Shown piece after piece: positions 39,777 through 49,363 of a DNA stretch of 64,000 nucleotides (position 1 is the stretch's first letter; every line of letters starts with the position of its first letter). The notes under the pieces were generated by a model, which was not told the DNA's origin, ran no database searches, and saw nothing but the letters and a program-made list of their open reading frames with translations. The stretch covers positions 806,001 through 870,000 of the forward strand of contig NZ_RKQL01000001.1 of assembly GCF_003843835.1 (NCBI RefSeq), given 5' to 3'. The position numbers and the translations under genes were made by a program. The DNA comes from Tibeticola sediminis (GTDB taxonomy: Bacteria > Pseudomonadota > Gammaproteobacteria > Burkholderiales > Burkholderiaceae_C).

Positions 39777-41915
39777 ATGCGTTGGCCGAACATTCTGACA
39801 TTGTCCCAGTCTCCTGCTTCCACACCCCCCGCCGCCCGCTGGCGCTGCACTCTTTGGGCGATGTGGCTGCTGCTCGGCGCGCTGCTCCAGCTTCCGCTGC
39901 CCGCCCAGGCTCAAACGCCCAACGGCGACGAGGTCTTGCTGCAAATGCAGCAGGCGTTTCGTAAGGGGGACAGCCATCGGCTGAGCGCCTTGTTGCCCCA
40001 GGCGCGGGGCCATGTGCTCGAGCCCTGGGCGGCGTATTGGGAACTCAAAGCGCGGCTTGAGACGGCCACGCCGCAGGAGGTGCAGGCCTTTTTCGAACGC
40101 TATGCCGGCACCTACCAGGAAGACCGGCTGCGCAACGACTGGCTGCTGCTGCTCGGCCAGCGCCGCGACTGGGACGCCTTCGCCGCCGAACTGCCGCATT
40201 ACCGCATGAAGGACGACCGCGAGGTGCGCTGTTACGCCCTCGTCGTGGACCATCTGCGCACCGGCGCCGATGTTGCCGACGAGGTGCGCCGCCTGTGGTA
40301 TGCCCAACGGGATGCGGACGATGGCTGCACCCTGGCTGCCGACCGGCTCTACGCCGCGGGACGACTCAAGCCGCTGGACATCTGGCGCAAGGCGCGCCTG
40401 GCGATCGAGGCCAACCGTCCGAGGGCCGCACGCGCCGCGATCGAAATCGCCGCCCCAGAAGTCGCGAGCCAAGTCAGCGACCTCATGGCCGAGCCGGCGC
40501 GTTACCTCGACAAGCACCGATGGACCGTGGGCCGCAAGCGGCGCGAGCTGGCTCTCCTGGCGCTGATCCGCCTGGCCACGAACGACCCGGCGCTTGCGGC
40601 GCGCAAACTCGAAGCGGGTTGGCTCGGGGTGTTGACGCTCGAAGAACAAAACTGGGCCTGGGGAGCCATCGGTCGTCAGGCCGCGCTGCGGCTGCAGGAC
40701 GAAGCCAGCGAGCATTTCGCGCGTGTCAGCCGCCTCGCCGACCTCAACGACGACACGCTCGGCTTTGCGGCCCGCGCCGCCCTGCGCCAAGGTCAATGGC
40801 CGGCCGTGCGTCGCGCCATCGAGGCCATGAGCCCCGCGGCGCAGGCGGAGCCGGTCTGGACGTATTGGCTCGCACGCGCGCTGCTGGCGGAAATTCCACC
40901 CGACGAGCGTGCGCGCTTTGCCGCCGAGGATGCCCGAGCCGCAGCGAGCGCCCCCACCCGCAAAGCCCCCGCGGAGATCTACGCCGTGCGCCGGCACCAT
41001 GCCGAGTGGCGCCGCGCGCAGCAGGCGCTGACCTCGATCGCGTCGCCCCGGGGCTTCTATGAAATGCTCGCACTCGAAGACTTGGGGCAGCGCCTGGTGG
41101 TTCCCCCCAAACCCGCGCCGCTGACCGCCGAAGAAAAGGCACAGGCCCGCGCCGAGCCCGGCTTGCAGCGGGCGCTGGCGGCCATCGCCCTCGGGCTGCG
41201 CAGCGAGGGCGTGCGTGAATGGAACTACACCACGAACCTGCATCAGAACGGCGGCATGAGCGACCGCGCGCTGCTGGCAGCGGCCGATCTGGCCTGCGAG
41301 CGATCCGTCTGGGACCGCTGCATCAACACCAGCGAGCGCACGCGCGAGCTGATCGACTTCGAACAGCGCTTTCCCATGCCACACCGCGACGCGGTGCTCC
41401 AGCGCAGCCAGGCGATTGGCCTCGACCCCGCGTTTGTCTACGGCCTGATCCGGCAGGAAAGCCGCTTCATCACCGACGCACGCTCGGGCGTGGGCGCCTC
41501 GGGGCTGATGCAGGTCATGCCCGCGACCGCGCGCTGGACAGCCAAGAAGATCGGGCTCAACGGCTTCACGGTGGATCGGCTCAACGACCGCGACACCAAC
41601 ATCGCCATCGGCACGGCCTATCTGAAGCTTTTGCTCGACGCCTTCGACGGCTCGATGCCGCTGGCCACAGCCGCCTACAACGCCGGGCCGGGACGTCCGC
41701 GCGCCTGGCGCAACGGCCCCGTGCTCGAAGCCGCGATCTGGGCCGAGAACATTCCGTTCAACGAAACCCGGGACTATGTGAAAAAGGTGCTCGCCAACAC
41801 CACGAGTTACGCCGCGCTCATCACCGGCGAGCCGCAATCGCTGCGCCGCCGGCTCGGCCTCGTCGGGCCACGCCCCGCTGGGTTGGAGCCGCCCGAGAAC
41901 CGCGACTTACCCTGA
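39777..41915 (+). CDS. Soluble lytic murein transglycosylase (Slt70-like)
   Basis: About 712 residues. A signal peptide-like start (hydrophobic WLLLGALLQLPLPAQAQ, about 28-45) leads to a long alpha-superhelical domain. A C-terminal catalytic domain (about 525-690) contains YGLIRQESRFITDARSGVGASGLMQVMPATAR, whose Glu is the expected catalytic acid, and TAAYNAGPGRPRAW. It cleaves peptidoglycan to anhydro-muropeptides in the periplasm. The start is uncertain: ATGs at 39768, 39777 and 39858 are all possible. I chose 39777 because it leaves a full signal peptide. Confidence 0.9.
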   Translation: MRWPNILTLSQSPASTPPAARWRCTLWAMWLLLGALLQLPLPAQAQTPNGDEVLLQMQQAFRKGDSHRLSALLPQARGHVLEPWAAYWELKARLETATPQEVQAFFERYAGTYQEDRLRNDWLLLLGQRRDWDAFAAELPHYRMKDDREVRCYALVVDHLRTGADVADEVRRLWYAQRDADDGCTLAADRLYAAGRLKPLDIWRKARLAIEANRPRAARAAIEIAAPEVASQVSDLMAEPARYLDKHRWTVGRKRRELALLALIRLATNDPALAARKLEAGWLGVLTLEEQNWAWGAIGRQAALRLQDEASEHFARVSRLADLNDDTLGFAARAALRQGQWPAVRRAIEAMSPAAQAEPVWTYWLARALLAEIPPDERARFAAEDARAAASAPTRKAPAEIYAVRRHHAEWRRAQQALTSIASPRGFYEMLALEDLGQRLVVPPKPAPLTAEEKAQARAEPGLQRALAAIALGLRSEGVREWNYTTNLHQNGGMSDRALLAAADLACERSVWDRCINTSERTRELIDFEQRFPMPHRDAVLQRSQAIGLDPAFVYGLIRQESRFITDARSGVGASGLMQVMPATARWTAKKIGLNGFTVDRLNDRDTNIAIGTAYLKLLLDAFDGSMPLATAAYNAGPGRPRAWRNGPVLEAAIWAENIPFNETRDYVKKVLANTTSYAALITGEPQSLRRRLGLVGPRPAGLEPPENRDLP

Positions 41916-41955
41916 ACCAACCCCTGGCGATGTCCCCCGTGCGCAAGGGGCCGGT

Positions 41956-43074
41956 TCAGCGTTGCTCGTGCGCGAGGCCGTCGAGCGCCTGGAACAGCGC
42001 CTGACGCGCCTGGCTCACGACCTGAGCCTTCCACTCGGGTGTTTCGGTGTAGAAGGCTGCGCGCATGCGCCGGCGGATGGCCACCGCGGTGGTCGCGTCC
42101 GCCTCGGGGTGCTGGTGCAGCCACTGCTCGGCGCGCAAGGCCTCGGTCACCTCCTCGATCGGCTCGGTGCCGTACTCGAGGGCGATGCCGGTGTATTCGG
42201 CCTGAGGGCACTCTTCGTAAGCGGCGTTCCACATCAAGCCGGTCAGCAAGGCCGAAGACGACGAACCGTCGTAGATGGAGGTCACCGCCGGTCCCCACCA
42301 CCGACGGGCGCGCGCGATGGCGCTTGGATCGTTGCGGCCCGCAAAAATCCGCTCCCCGATGCCCTGGGGACCCAGGCCGGTGTGCAGGTCGATCCAGGCC
42401 AGGCGCTGTGCCCCGCGCCCCCAACGTCGCAGCACGCTGCGCAGGGTGACATGGCTCCAGGTGGGCGCATGACCCCCGAAAAACAGTCCGTCGGGGAATT
42501 CATATTGACCCCGTGTCACCGCGGCCTGGTAAGCCGCGCCACCGTGGGTGCGTATCCATTGCTGCAGGCCGGCCTCGTGGGCGGCATCGGGTGGCCAGTG
42601 TTCGGGCAGCAGCCAGGGGTGCAAGGAACGGTATTCGGGGTTGTCGGGCAATGGCTGGGCGAAATCCTGAAAGTTGCGGTTCAGGTCGACGTTTTCATGC
42701 GTCACCCGGCGACCGAAGGAAAAGCCATAGGGGTTGAGCGCGTGCAGGAACAGAACCGAGACGCCCGCAGCCTGCGCGGCCTCGAGCCAGGCTGCATCGT
42801 GCAGGGCAAACACCTGCACGCCCGAACCACAGTAACCCTCGATGCCGTGGCAGGCACTGCTGACGATCAGCAGGCGCTCGGGGCGCTCGGCGGCCGCGCC
42901 GGGGTCGCTGACGGCCGGTGCATAGGCGACGTCGAGCGCCAGATCCTCACCCTCGATGCCGCGCAAGGGGTGAGCGAAAGATGCCAAGTGCAGCCCGGCA
43001 GCGGCGGCCGCCTCGAGAAAGCGCCGACGCGCGCCGCCGTAGCTGGTGGAAAAGGCCTGGGTAAGGTCGATCAT
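41956..43074 (-). CDS. DUF2817 / M14-like zinc carboxypeptidase-family protein
   Basis: 372 residues of the DUF2817 family, related to M14 carboxypeptidases and succinylglutamate desuccinylase. Zinc-ligand-type motifs are CHGIEGYCGSG (His and Glu) and LAWIDLHTGLG (His). NVDLNRNF is the usual substrate-binding Asn-Arg pair. A late Glu in YTGIALEYGTEPI fits the catalytic position. The substrate is unknown. The ATG at 43074 overlaps the upstream amidohydrolase stop by 4 bp, so the two form an operon, perhaps acting on N-acyl amino acids or peptides. Confidence 0.8.
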   Translation of the reverse strand: MIDLTQAFSTSYGGARRRFLEAAAAAGLHLASFAHPLRGIEGEDLALDVAYAPAVSDPGAAAERPERLLIVSSACHGIEGYCGSGVQVFALHDAAWLEAAQAAGVSVLFLHALNPYGFSFGRRVTHENVDLNRNFQDFAQPLPDNPEYRSLHPWLLPEHWPPDAAHEAGLQQWIRTHGGAAYQAAVTRGQYEFPDGLFFGGHAPTWSHVTLRSVLRRWGRGAQRLAWIDLHTGLGPQGIGERIFAGRNDPSAIARARRWWGPAVTSIYDGSSSSALLTGLMWNAAYEECPQAEYTGIALEYGTEPIEEVTEALRAEQWLHQHPEADATTAVAIRRRMRAAFYTETPEWKAQVVSQARQALFQALDGLAHEQR

Positions 43075-44273
43075 CGGACCTGCGCGAGCCAGCGTTCGGC
43101 CAGCTGAACCCAATAGGTCGCGCCGAGCGGGATCAGTTCGTCGTTGAAGTCGTAACTGGGGTTGTGCAGGGTGCAGGGACCGGCACCGTGGCCGGCTTCG
43201 CGGTGGCTGCCTTCGCCGTTTCCGATGAAGCAATAGGCGCCGGGCTTGACCTGGAGCATGTAGGCGAAATCCTCGGCCCCCATCGTCGGTTCCTGGTCGA
43301 GAACGGCTTCGGCACCGACGATGTCGGCCATCACGGCGCGGGCAAATTCCGCTTCTGCCGCGGAATTGACGGTGGGCGGGTAGTTGCGCACGAATTCGAA
43401 GTCGCAACTCATCCCGAACGCGGCCGCCGTGTGCTCGGCAATCTCGCGCATCCGGCGCTCGATGAGGTCGAGCACGTCGACGCTGAAGGTGCGCACGGTG
43501 CCTTGCAATTCGCAGGACTCAGGCACGACGTTGGTCGCCTCGCCGGCATGGATCATGGTCACGCTCAGCACCGCGGCGTCGATGGGTTTCTTGTTGCGGC
43601 TGATGATGGTTTGGAAGGCCTGCACCATCTGGCAGGCGACCGGCACCGGGTCGAGCCCCAGATGCGGCAGCGCCGCGTGACAGCCCTTGCCGCGCAGCGT
43701 GATCTTGAACTCATTGCTCGAAGCCATCACCGGTCCTGGGCTGACGGCGAAGCTGCCCACCGGGAAGCCCGGCCAGTTGTGCATGCCGAACACCGCTTCC
43801 ATGGGGAAGCGTTCGAACAGGCCGTCGCGGATCATTTCGCGGGCGCCGCCGCCGCCCTCTTCCGCGGGCTGGAAGATCAGGTAGACCGTGCCGTCGAAGT
43901 CCCGCTGGCGCGACCAATGCCGCGCCGCGGCGAGCAGCATCGCCACATGGCCGTCGTGGCCGCAGGCGTGCATCTTGCCCGCATGGCGGCTGGCGTGCGC
44001 GAAGTGGTTGTGCTCTTGGATCGGCAGCGCGTCCATATCCGCGCGCAGGCCGACGGCGCGACCGCAGGCGCCACCATCCCGGCCGTGGACGATGCCGACG
44101 ACCCCTGTTTTGCCGAGCCCGCGGTGGATGGGGATGCCCCATTCCGTGAGGCGCGCGGCGACGATGTCGGAGGTTCGAGCCTCTTCGAAGCACAGCTCGG
44201 GGTGCGCGTGCAGGTCCCGGCGGATTTCGGCGATGGCCGCCGCGTCGGCGAGTAGGGTGTCGATCAGCTTCAT
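43071..44273 (-). CDS. M20 family amidohydrolase (hippurate hydrolase-like)
   Basis: A 400-residue cytoplasmic zinc peptidase-like enzyme that cleaves the amide bond of N-acyl or N-benzoyl amino acids. Motifs are RRDLHAHPELCFEE at the start, LRADMDALPIQEHNHFAH, MHACGHDGHVAMLL, FQPAEEGGGGAREM, and TMGAEDFAYMLQVKPGAYCFIGNG with the last metal ligands. A dimerisation domain is inserted in the middle. All metal ligands expected of the family appear to be present. It is the upstream partner of the DUF2817 gene. Confidence 0.92.
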   Translation of the reverse strand: MKLIDTLLADAAAIAEIRRDLHAHPELCFEEARTSDIVAARLTEWGIPIHRGLGKTGVVGIVHGRDGGACGRAVGLRADMDALPIQEHNHFAHASRHAGKMHACGHDGHVAMLLAAARHWSRQRDFDGTVYLIFQPAEEGGGGAREMIRDGLFERFPMEAVFGMHNWPGFPVGSFAVSPGPVMASSNEFKITLRGKGCHAALPHLGLDPVPVACQMVQAFQTIISRNKKPIDAAVLSVTMIHAGEATNVVPESCELQGTVRTFSVDVLDLIERRMREIAEHTAAAFGMSCDFEFVRNYPPTVNSAAEAEFARAVMADIVGAEAVLDQEPTMGAEDFAYMLQVKPGAYCFIGNGEGSHREAGHGAGPCTLHNPSYDFNDELIPLGATYWVQLAERWLAQVR

Positions 44274-44414
44274 GGTCCGGACAGTCTAGCCCGATCGTTC
44301 GAGCTCTGCCACGGGGCTTGCCCGGACCGTGCCCCCGCCCCCCGCTTCGTGGTTCAATCTACGTCCGATCATCCCCACTGGGGATCGGGGTTTTTCCCTC
44401 CAGAGCCAGAACCG

Positions 44415-46511
44415 ATGAATTCCGTCACCGCATCTCCGTCCGTCGGCCACACCGTGCGCGGCGCCTGCCCGCACGACTGCCCCGACACTTGCGCCCTCCT
44501 CACGACCGTCGAAAACGGCGTCGCCGTGCGCGTGCAGGGCAATCCCGAGCATCCGGCCACGGCCGGCGTGCTGTGCACCAAGGTCGCCCGCTACCCTGAG
44601 CGCACCTATCACCCGGATCGCGTGCTGCAGCCGCTCAAGCGCAGCGGCCCCAAAGGCAGCGGCCAGTTCACGCCGGTGTCTTGGGACGAAGCGCTCGACA
44701 CCATCGCCGCGCGCCTGGGGGCGATTGCCGCGCGCAACCCCGAGGCGGTGCTGCCCTACAGCTACGCGGGCACCATGGGTTTGGTGCAAGGGGAGGCGAT
44801 GGCGGCGCGCTTCTTTCATCGAATGGGCGCGTCGCTGCTCGACCGCACCATCTGCTCGGCCGCCGGGGGCGAAGCGCTGCTCTACACGATCGGCGCCAAG
44901 CTGGGCATGCGGGTGGAGTTCTTCGCCGAATCCCGACTCATCCTGATCTGGGGCAGCAACTCGATCACCAGCAACCTGCACTTCTGGCGGCATGCGCAGG
45001 AGGCCAAGCGCCGCGGCGCGCGCCTGGTGTGCATCGACCCGCGGCGTACCGAGACGGCCGAGAAATGCCACGAGCACCTGCAACTGCTGCCGGGCACGGA
45101 CGCCGCGCTGGCGCTCGCACTGATGCACGAGCTGATCACCCACGATTGGATCGATCGGGACTACATCGAGCGCCACACCCTCGGCTTCGAGGCGCTCGCG
45201 GCGCGGGCGCTGCAATGGCCGCCCGAGCGCGCGGCCGAGGTCTGCGGGCTGCCGGTGGCACAGATTCGCGCGCTCGCGCAGGCCTGGGGCACGACGCAAC
45301 CGGCGGCCATTCGCCTCAACTACGGCATGCAGCGGGTGCGCGGCGGCGGCAACGCGGTGCGGGCCATCGCCTGCCTGCCGGCGCTGACCGGCGCCTGGCG
45401 GCACCGCGCGGGTGGGCTGCTGTTGTCGAGCTCGGGCGCGTTTCCGATCGACCGCGCCGCGCTGCATCGGCCGGATCTGCTGGGCACGCGGCGGCCGCGC
45501 ACGATCAATATGTCGACCATCGGCGACGATTTGCTGCGCGTAGCCTCGAGCGGCTTTGGGCCGAAGATCGAAGCGCTCGTCGTCTACAACAGCAACCCAG
45601 TGGCGGTGGCGCCCGAATCGGCCAAGGTGGTGCAGGGATTTGCGCGCGAGGACCTGTTCACCGTGGTGCTCGAACACTTCCGCACCGACACGGCGGACCA
45701 TGCCGACTTCATCCTGCCCGCCACCACGCAGCTCGAGCACTGGGACATCCACACCAGCTACGGTCACACCGACGTGCTGCTCAACCGCCCAGCGATTGCG
45801 CCGCTCGGCCAGGCGCGGCCCAACACCGAGATCTTCCGCGCGCTCGCCACGCGCATGGGCTACACCGAGGCCTGCTTCGCCGACGACGACCTGACGCTGT
45901 GCCGCACGGCCGTGGGCGCGCGCGTGGACTTCGAGCGGCTGCTGGCGCAGGGCTTTGCGCCGCTGGAGCTGCCCGAAGCGCCGTTTGCCGAGGGGAATTT
46001 CCCGACGCCCTCGGGGCGCTGCGAGTTCTGGAGCGAGCGGCTTGCCGCGCAAGGGCTCGATGGCCTGCCCGACCATCTGCCGAACCACGAGGCGTCAGGG
46101 AGCGACCCGCGTCATCCGCTGGCGATGATCTCGCCACCGGCGCGCCACTTTCTCAACTCCAGCTTCGTCAACGTCGAGAGCCTGCGTGCGAGCGAGGGTG
46201 AACCGCTGCTCGAAATCCACGCCACCGACGCGGCCGCGCGCGGCATTGCCGACGGCGACGAGGTGCGCGTGTACAACGACCGCGGCAGCCACCGCTGCAT
46301 CGCGCGCATCAGCCCACGGGCGCGCGCGGGCGTGGTCAACGGCCTGGGCGTCTGGTGGCGCAAGTTCGGGCGCGACGGCACGAACGTGAACGAACTCACA
46401 AGCCAGCGCTTGACCGACCTCGGCCGCGGCCCGACGTTTTACGACTGTCTGGTCGAAGTCGAGCGCTTCGCCCCTGGCGCCCAGCGTAGCGCCGCCGAGG
46501 GATGCGCCTGA
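44415..46511 (+). CDS. Molybdopterin oxidoreductase (DMSO reductase family)
   Basis: 698 residues. An N-terminal [4Fe-4S] motif has C18-x3-C22-x3-C26-x27-C54 (CPHDCPDTC ... LCTK). Molybdopterin-binding domains follow, with GTMGLVQGEAMAARFFHRMG, WGSNSITSNLHFW, HADFILPATTQLEHWDIH, and a C-terminal dinucleotide-binding domain (HFLNSSF, VRVYNDRGSH). There is no Tat signal. Substrate and partner subunits are unknown, and no electron-transfer or membrane subunit is adjacent. The start at 44415 is preferred to one at 44349, which would add 22 residues without a site. It overlaps the following gene by 10 bp. Confidence 0.88.
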   Translation: MNSVTASPSVGHTVRGACPHDCPDTCALLTTVENGVAVRVQGNPEHPATAGVLCTKVARYPERTYHPDRVLQPLKRSGPKGSGQFTPVSWDEALDTIAARLGAIAARNPEAVLPYSYAGTMGLVQGEAMAARFFHRMGASLLDRTICSAAGGEALLYTIGAKLGMRVEFFAESRLILIWGSNSITSNLHFWRHAQEAKRRGARLVCIDPRRTETAEKCHEHLQLLPGTDAALALALMHELITHDWIDRDYIERHTLGFEALAARALQWPPERAAEVCGLPVAQIRALAQAWGTTQPAAIRLNYGMQRVRGGGNAVRAIACLPALTGAWRHRAGGLLLSSSGAFPIDRAALHRPDLLGTRRPRTINMSTIGDDLLRVASSGFGPKIEALVVYNSNPVAVAPESAKVVQGFAREDLFTVVLEHFRTDTADHADFILPATTQLEHWDIHTSYGHTDVLLNRPAIAPLGQARPNTEIFRALATRMGYTEACFADDDLTLCRTAVGARVDFERLLAQGFAPLELPEAPFAEGNFPTPSGRCEFWSERLAAQGLDGLPDHLPNHEASGSDPRHPLAMISPPARHFLNSSFVNVESLRASEGEPLLEIHATDAAARGIADGDEVRVYNDRGSHRCIARISPRARAGVVNGLGVWWRKFGRDGTNVNELTSQRLTDLGRGPTFYDCLVEVERFAPGAQRSAAEGCA

Positions 46512-47668
46512 GTTTGGGCCACGGCGGTGCGAGCGCCCGCGCGGCGCGCCGCCGCGGGCAGAGGGCGCTCCTGCTGCTGGCGTTTCTACCGGTGCTGGCG
46601 GGCTGCAGCAGCCTCGACGGGCTGGGCTACTACGCGCAGGCGGTGCGTGGGCACCTGGGCCTGCTCGCCGAGGCGCGGCCGATCGACGACTGGCTCAGCG
46701 ACCCCGCCAGCAGGGAGGCCTTGCGTGACCGGCTGCGACTGGCGCAGGCGATGCGCGCCTTCGCGGTCGACGCACTCGCGCTGCCGGACAACGCCTCCTA
46801 CCACCGCTATGCCGATCTGCGCCGACCGTACGCCGTGTGGAACGTGGTCGCCGCGCCGGCGGATGCGCTCACGCTCAAAACCTGGTGCTTTCCGGTGGCG
46901 GGCTGCGTAGGCTACCGGGGTTACTTTGCCGAAGCCGACGCCCGCGCCGAGGCTGCCCTGCTGGCGCGCGAAGGCTGGGAGGTCGACGTCTATGGCGTGC
47001 CCGCGTATTCGACGCTCGGTCGGCTCAACTGGATCGGCGGCGACCCCTTGTTGTCGACCTTCGCGCTCGGACACGAGGGCGACCTGGCGCGGCTGATGTT
47101 CCACGAGCTCGCGCACCAGGTGCTTTATGTCGAAGGCGACACGGAATTCAACGAGTCCTTCGCCAGCGCGGTCGAGCGCGCGGGCGTGGCGCTGTGGCTC
47201 GATCGGCACGGCAACGAGGTCACGCGCGCGAGCTGGGCACGGACCCTGCGCCAGCGCGAGGCGTTTGCCGCGCTCACCCGCGCGACACGGCAGGCCCTGG
47301 CGGCTGTTTATGAACAAAATCGGCCAGATGCCGGCGTGAATCGGTCGATGATTGCTATCAAAATGGAAGTCATGGCGCGTTTTCGCGCCGACTACGAAGC
47401 GCTCAAACGCGGCTGGCCCGAGCCCGATGCGCGCTGGAACGGCTACGACGCCTGGGTGGCGAAGGCGAATAACGCGAGCTTTGGCGCTTTGGGGGCGTAT
47501 GACGCGCTGCGGCCCGGCTTCGAGGCGCTGCTGGCGCGCGCGGGTGGCGGCGTCACCCCCGCGCAGTGGCGCTCCTTTTATGATGCGGTGCGCCGCCTCG
47601 CCGCGCTGCCGCCCGGTGAGCGGCACGCTGCCCTCGAGGCCTTGGCCGCCACTGCGAAGGAACGCTAG
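46502..47668 (+). CDS. Lipoprotein zinc aminopeptidase (PF10023 type)
   Basis: 388 residues. The N-terminal signal ends in the lipobox LAGC with Cys35 as the lipidated residue. The zinc motif is HELAHQ (H201, E202, H205), with a further EFNESFASAVE segment where a third ligand would lie. This matches the PF10023 putative aminopeptidase family, likely anchored in the periplasm-facing membrane. Activity is predicted, not shown. At 47330-47370 the coding sequence includes the repeat word TGCTATCAAAA, which seems to have added a short AT-rich patch inside a variable region. Confidence 0.85.
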   Translation: MRLSLGHGGASARAARRRGQRALLLLAFLPVLAGCSSLDGLGYYAQAVRGHLGLLAEARPIDDWLSDPASREALRDRLRLAQAMRAFAVDALALPDNASYHRYADLRRPYAVWNVVAAPADALTLKTWCFPVAGCVGYRGYFAEADARAEAALLAREGWEVDVYGVPAYSTLGRLNWIGGDPLLSTFALGHEGDLARLMFHELAHQVLYVEGDTEFNESFASAVERAGVALWLDRHGNEVTRASWARTLRQREAFAALTRATRQALAAVYEQNRPDAGVNRSMIAIKMEVMARFRADYEALKRGWPEPDARWNGYDAWVAKANNASFGALGAYDALRPGFEALLARAGGGVTPAQWRSFYDAVRRLAALPPGERHAALEALAATAKER

Positions 47669-47672
47669 ACCC

Positions 47673-48044
47673 ATGTCCACCATCCACATCCACCGCGAAC
47701 ACCACCTCGGCCATGCCGCGGCGCGCAAGCTCGCCCTGCGCTGGGCCGAGGAGGCCGAGCGTGATTTCGGCATGGCCTGCACCTATGAAGAAGGCGACGA
47801 CGAGGACACGGTGCACTTCCAGCGCACCGGTGCTAGCGGCACGCTCAAAGTGTTGCCGCATGCCTTCGAACTCGAGGCCAAGCTCGGCTTTCTGCTCGGA
47901 GCGTTCAAAGACCGCATCGAGGCCGAGATCGTGAAGAACCTCGACGAACTGCTGGCCCATCCGCCGGCGGCGCGCAAAGCCGCTGCCGGTCCGCACGCGG
48001 ACACCGCCGCCAAGAAGATGGGCGCCGGCAAGAAAGCCGTTTGA
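47673..48044 (+). CDS. Polyhydroxyalkanoic acid system family protein
   Basis: 123 residues, matching the PHA_gran_rgn family (PF09650), with STIHIHREHHLGHAAARKLALRWAEEAERDFGMAC at the start, then a beta strand segment GTLKVLPHAFELEAKLGFLLGAFKDRIEAEI, and a Lys/Ala-rich tail. The family is associated with polyhydroxyalkanoate granules or their regulation, and the molecular role is not settled. It begins 4 bp after the aminopeptidase, which appears unrelated in function. Confidence 0.82.
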   Translation: MSTIHIHREHHLGHAAARKLALRWAEEAERDFGMACTYEEGDDEDTVHFQRTGASGTLKVLPHAFELEAKLGFLLGAFKDRIEAEIVKNLDELLAHPPAARKAAAGPHADTAAKKMGAGKKAV

Positions 48045-48088
48045 TCTTCGTTCACTGGGCCTCGCCGCCGAGTCCCCGTCGAATCGCC

Positions 48089-49330
48089 ATGTCCGAAACC
48101 TCACCCACCCCCGCAACGCACCCGTCAGCGACGCTGGACGCGCCGCTCGGCCCGCTCGCAGGCCTCAAGGTGCTCGAACTCGGGCAGCTCATCGCCGGCC
48201 CGTTCGCGGCCAAGACACTGGCCGACTTCGGCGCCGATGTGGTGAAGATCGAACCCCCCGGCGCGGGCGACCCGCTGCGGCGCTGGCGCTTGCTCAAGGA
48301 CGGCACCTCGGTCTGGTGGCAGGTGCAGTCGCGCAACAAGCGCTCGCTGGCGCTCGACCTGCGGCAGCCCGAAGCGCAGGACGTGGTGCGCGCACTCGCC
48401 CGCGAAGCCGACGTGCTGATCGAAAACTTCCGCCCCGGCGCGATGGAGGGCTGGGGGCTGGGGCCGGATGCGCTCTTGGCGCTGAACCCGCGGCTCGTGA
48501 TGCTGCGCATCAGCGGCTACGGCCAGAGCGGCCCCTACCGCGACAAGCCAGGCTTTGGCGTGGTGGCCGAGGCCATGGGGGGGCTGCGCCACCTCACCGC
48601 CGAGCCGGGTCAGGTGCCGGTGCGCGTGGGTGTATCCATCGGCGACACACTGGCGTCGCTGCACGGCGTCATCGGCGTGCTGATGGCGCTGTATGAGCGC
48701 GAGCGCTCGGGCCGCGGCCAGGTCATCGACGTGGCGCTGTACGAGGCGGTGTTCAACTGCATGGAGAGCCTGCTGCCCGAATACAGCGCATTTGGCGTCG
48801 TGCGCGAGCCTGCGGGCAGCGCGCTGCCCGGCATCGCGCCGAGCAACGCCTACCGCTGCCGCGACGGCTATGTGCTCGTCGCTGGCAATGGCGACAGCAT
48901 CTTTCGCCGGCTGATGCACGCGATCGGCCGCGACGACCTGGGTTCAGACCCGGCGCTGGCCGACAACGCGGGCCGCGTGGCGCGCGTGGCCGAAATCGAC
49001 GCCGCCATCGGCGCCTGGACACTCGAGCGCAGCGTGGCCGAGGTGCTGGCCGCGCTCGACGCCGCCGAGGTTCCGGCCGGGCGCATCTACACGGTGGCCG
49101 ACATCGCGGCCGACCCGCATTACCGCTCGCGCGGCATGATCGAGCGCATCACCCTGGCCGACGGCAGCGCACTCGAGGTGCCGGGCATCGTGCCCAAGCT
49201 CTCCCGCACCCCAGGCGCGCACCGGCGCAATGCGCCCGCGCTCGGGGCGGACACCGACGCGGTGCTGCGCGAGCTGGGTTTGTCGGACGAGCAGATCGCG
49301 GAGCTGCGCGCGCGTGGTGTCATCGCCTGA
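48089..49330 (+). CDS. CaiB/BaiF-type (class III) CoA transferase
   Basis: 413 residues. Family III CoA-transferase features are GLKVLELGQLIAGPFAAKTLADFGADVVKIEPPGAGDPLRRW at the N-terminus (the Asp of a DVVKIE strand), KRSLALDLRQPEAQDVVRALAREADVLIENFRPGAMEGWGLG, and RLVMLRISGYGQSGPYRDKPGFGVVAEAMGGL. Such enzymes move CoA between carboxylic acids such as succinate and an acyl acceptor. The exact substrate is unknown. The start at 48089 (MSETSPTP) is preferred to a 48041 TTG that overlaps the previous gene. Confidence 0.9.
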   Translation: MSETSPTPATHPSATLDAPLGPLAGLKVLELGQLIAGPFAAKTLADFGADVVKIEPPGAGDPLRRWRLLKDGTSVWWQVQSRNKRSLALDLRQPEAQDVVRALAREADVLIENFRPGAMEGWGLGPDALLALNPRLVMLRISGYGQSGPYRDKPGFGVVAEAMGGLRHLTAEPGQVPVRVGVSIGDTLASLHGVIGVLMALYERERSGRGQVIDVALYEAVFNCMESLLPEYSAFGVVREPAGSALPGIAPSNAYRCRDGYVLVAGNGDSIFRRLMHAIGRDDLGSDPALADNAGRVARVAEIDAAIGAWTLERSVAEVLAALDAAEVPAGRIYTVADIAADPHYRSRGMIERITLADGSALEVPGIVPKLSRTPGAHRRNAPALGADTDAVLRELGLSDEQIAELRARGVIA

Positions 49331-49363
49331 GCGTGTTCCCCGTACGGGGCTGCGGGTGCGATC

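Noticed and set aside
39528-41837. 769-codon minus-strand frame opposite the lytic transglycosylase
   Set aside because: The plus strand has the full catalytic transglycosylase domain; the reverse frame has no domain.
43075-43407. N-terminal extension of the DUF2817 protein
   Set aside because: It overlaps the M20 amidohydrolase gene entirely, is Arg-rich, and the ATG at 43074 gives the normal family start with a 4-bp operon overlap.
44286-46088. 600-codon minus-strand frame opposite the molybdopterin oxidoreductase
   Set aside because: The opposite strand carries the complete Fe-S and cofactor-binding motifs; the frame itself has none.
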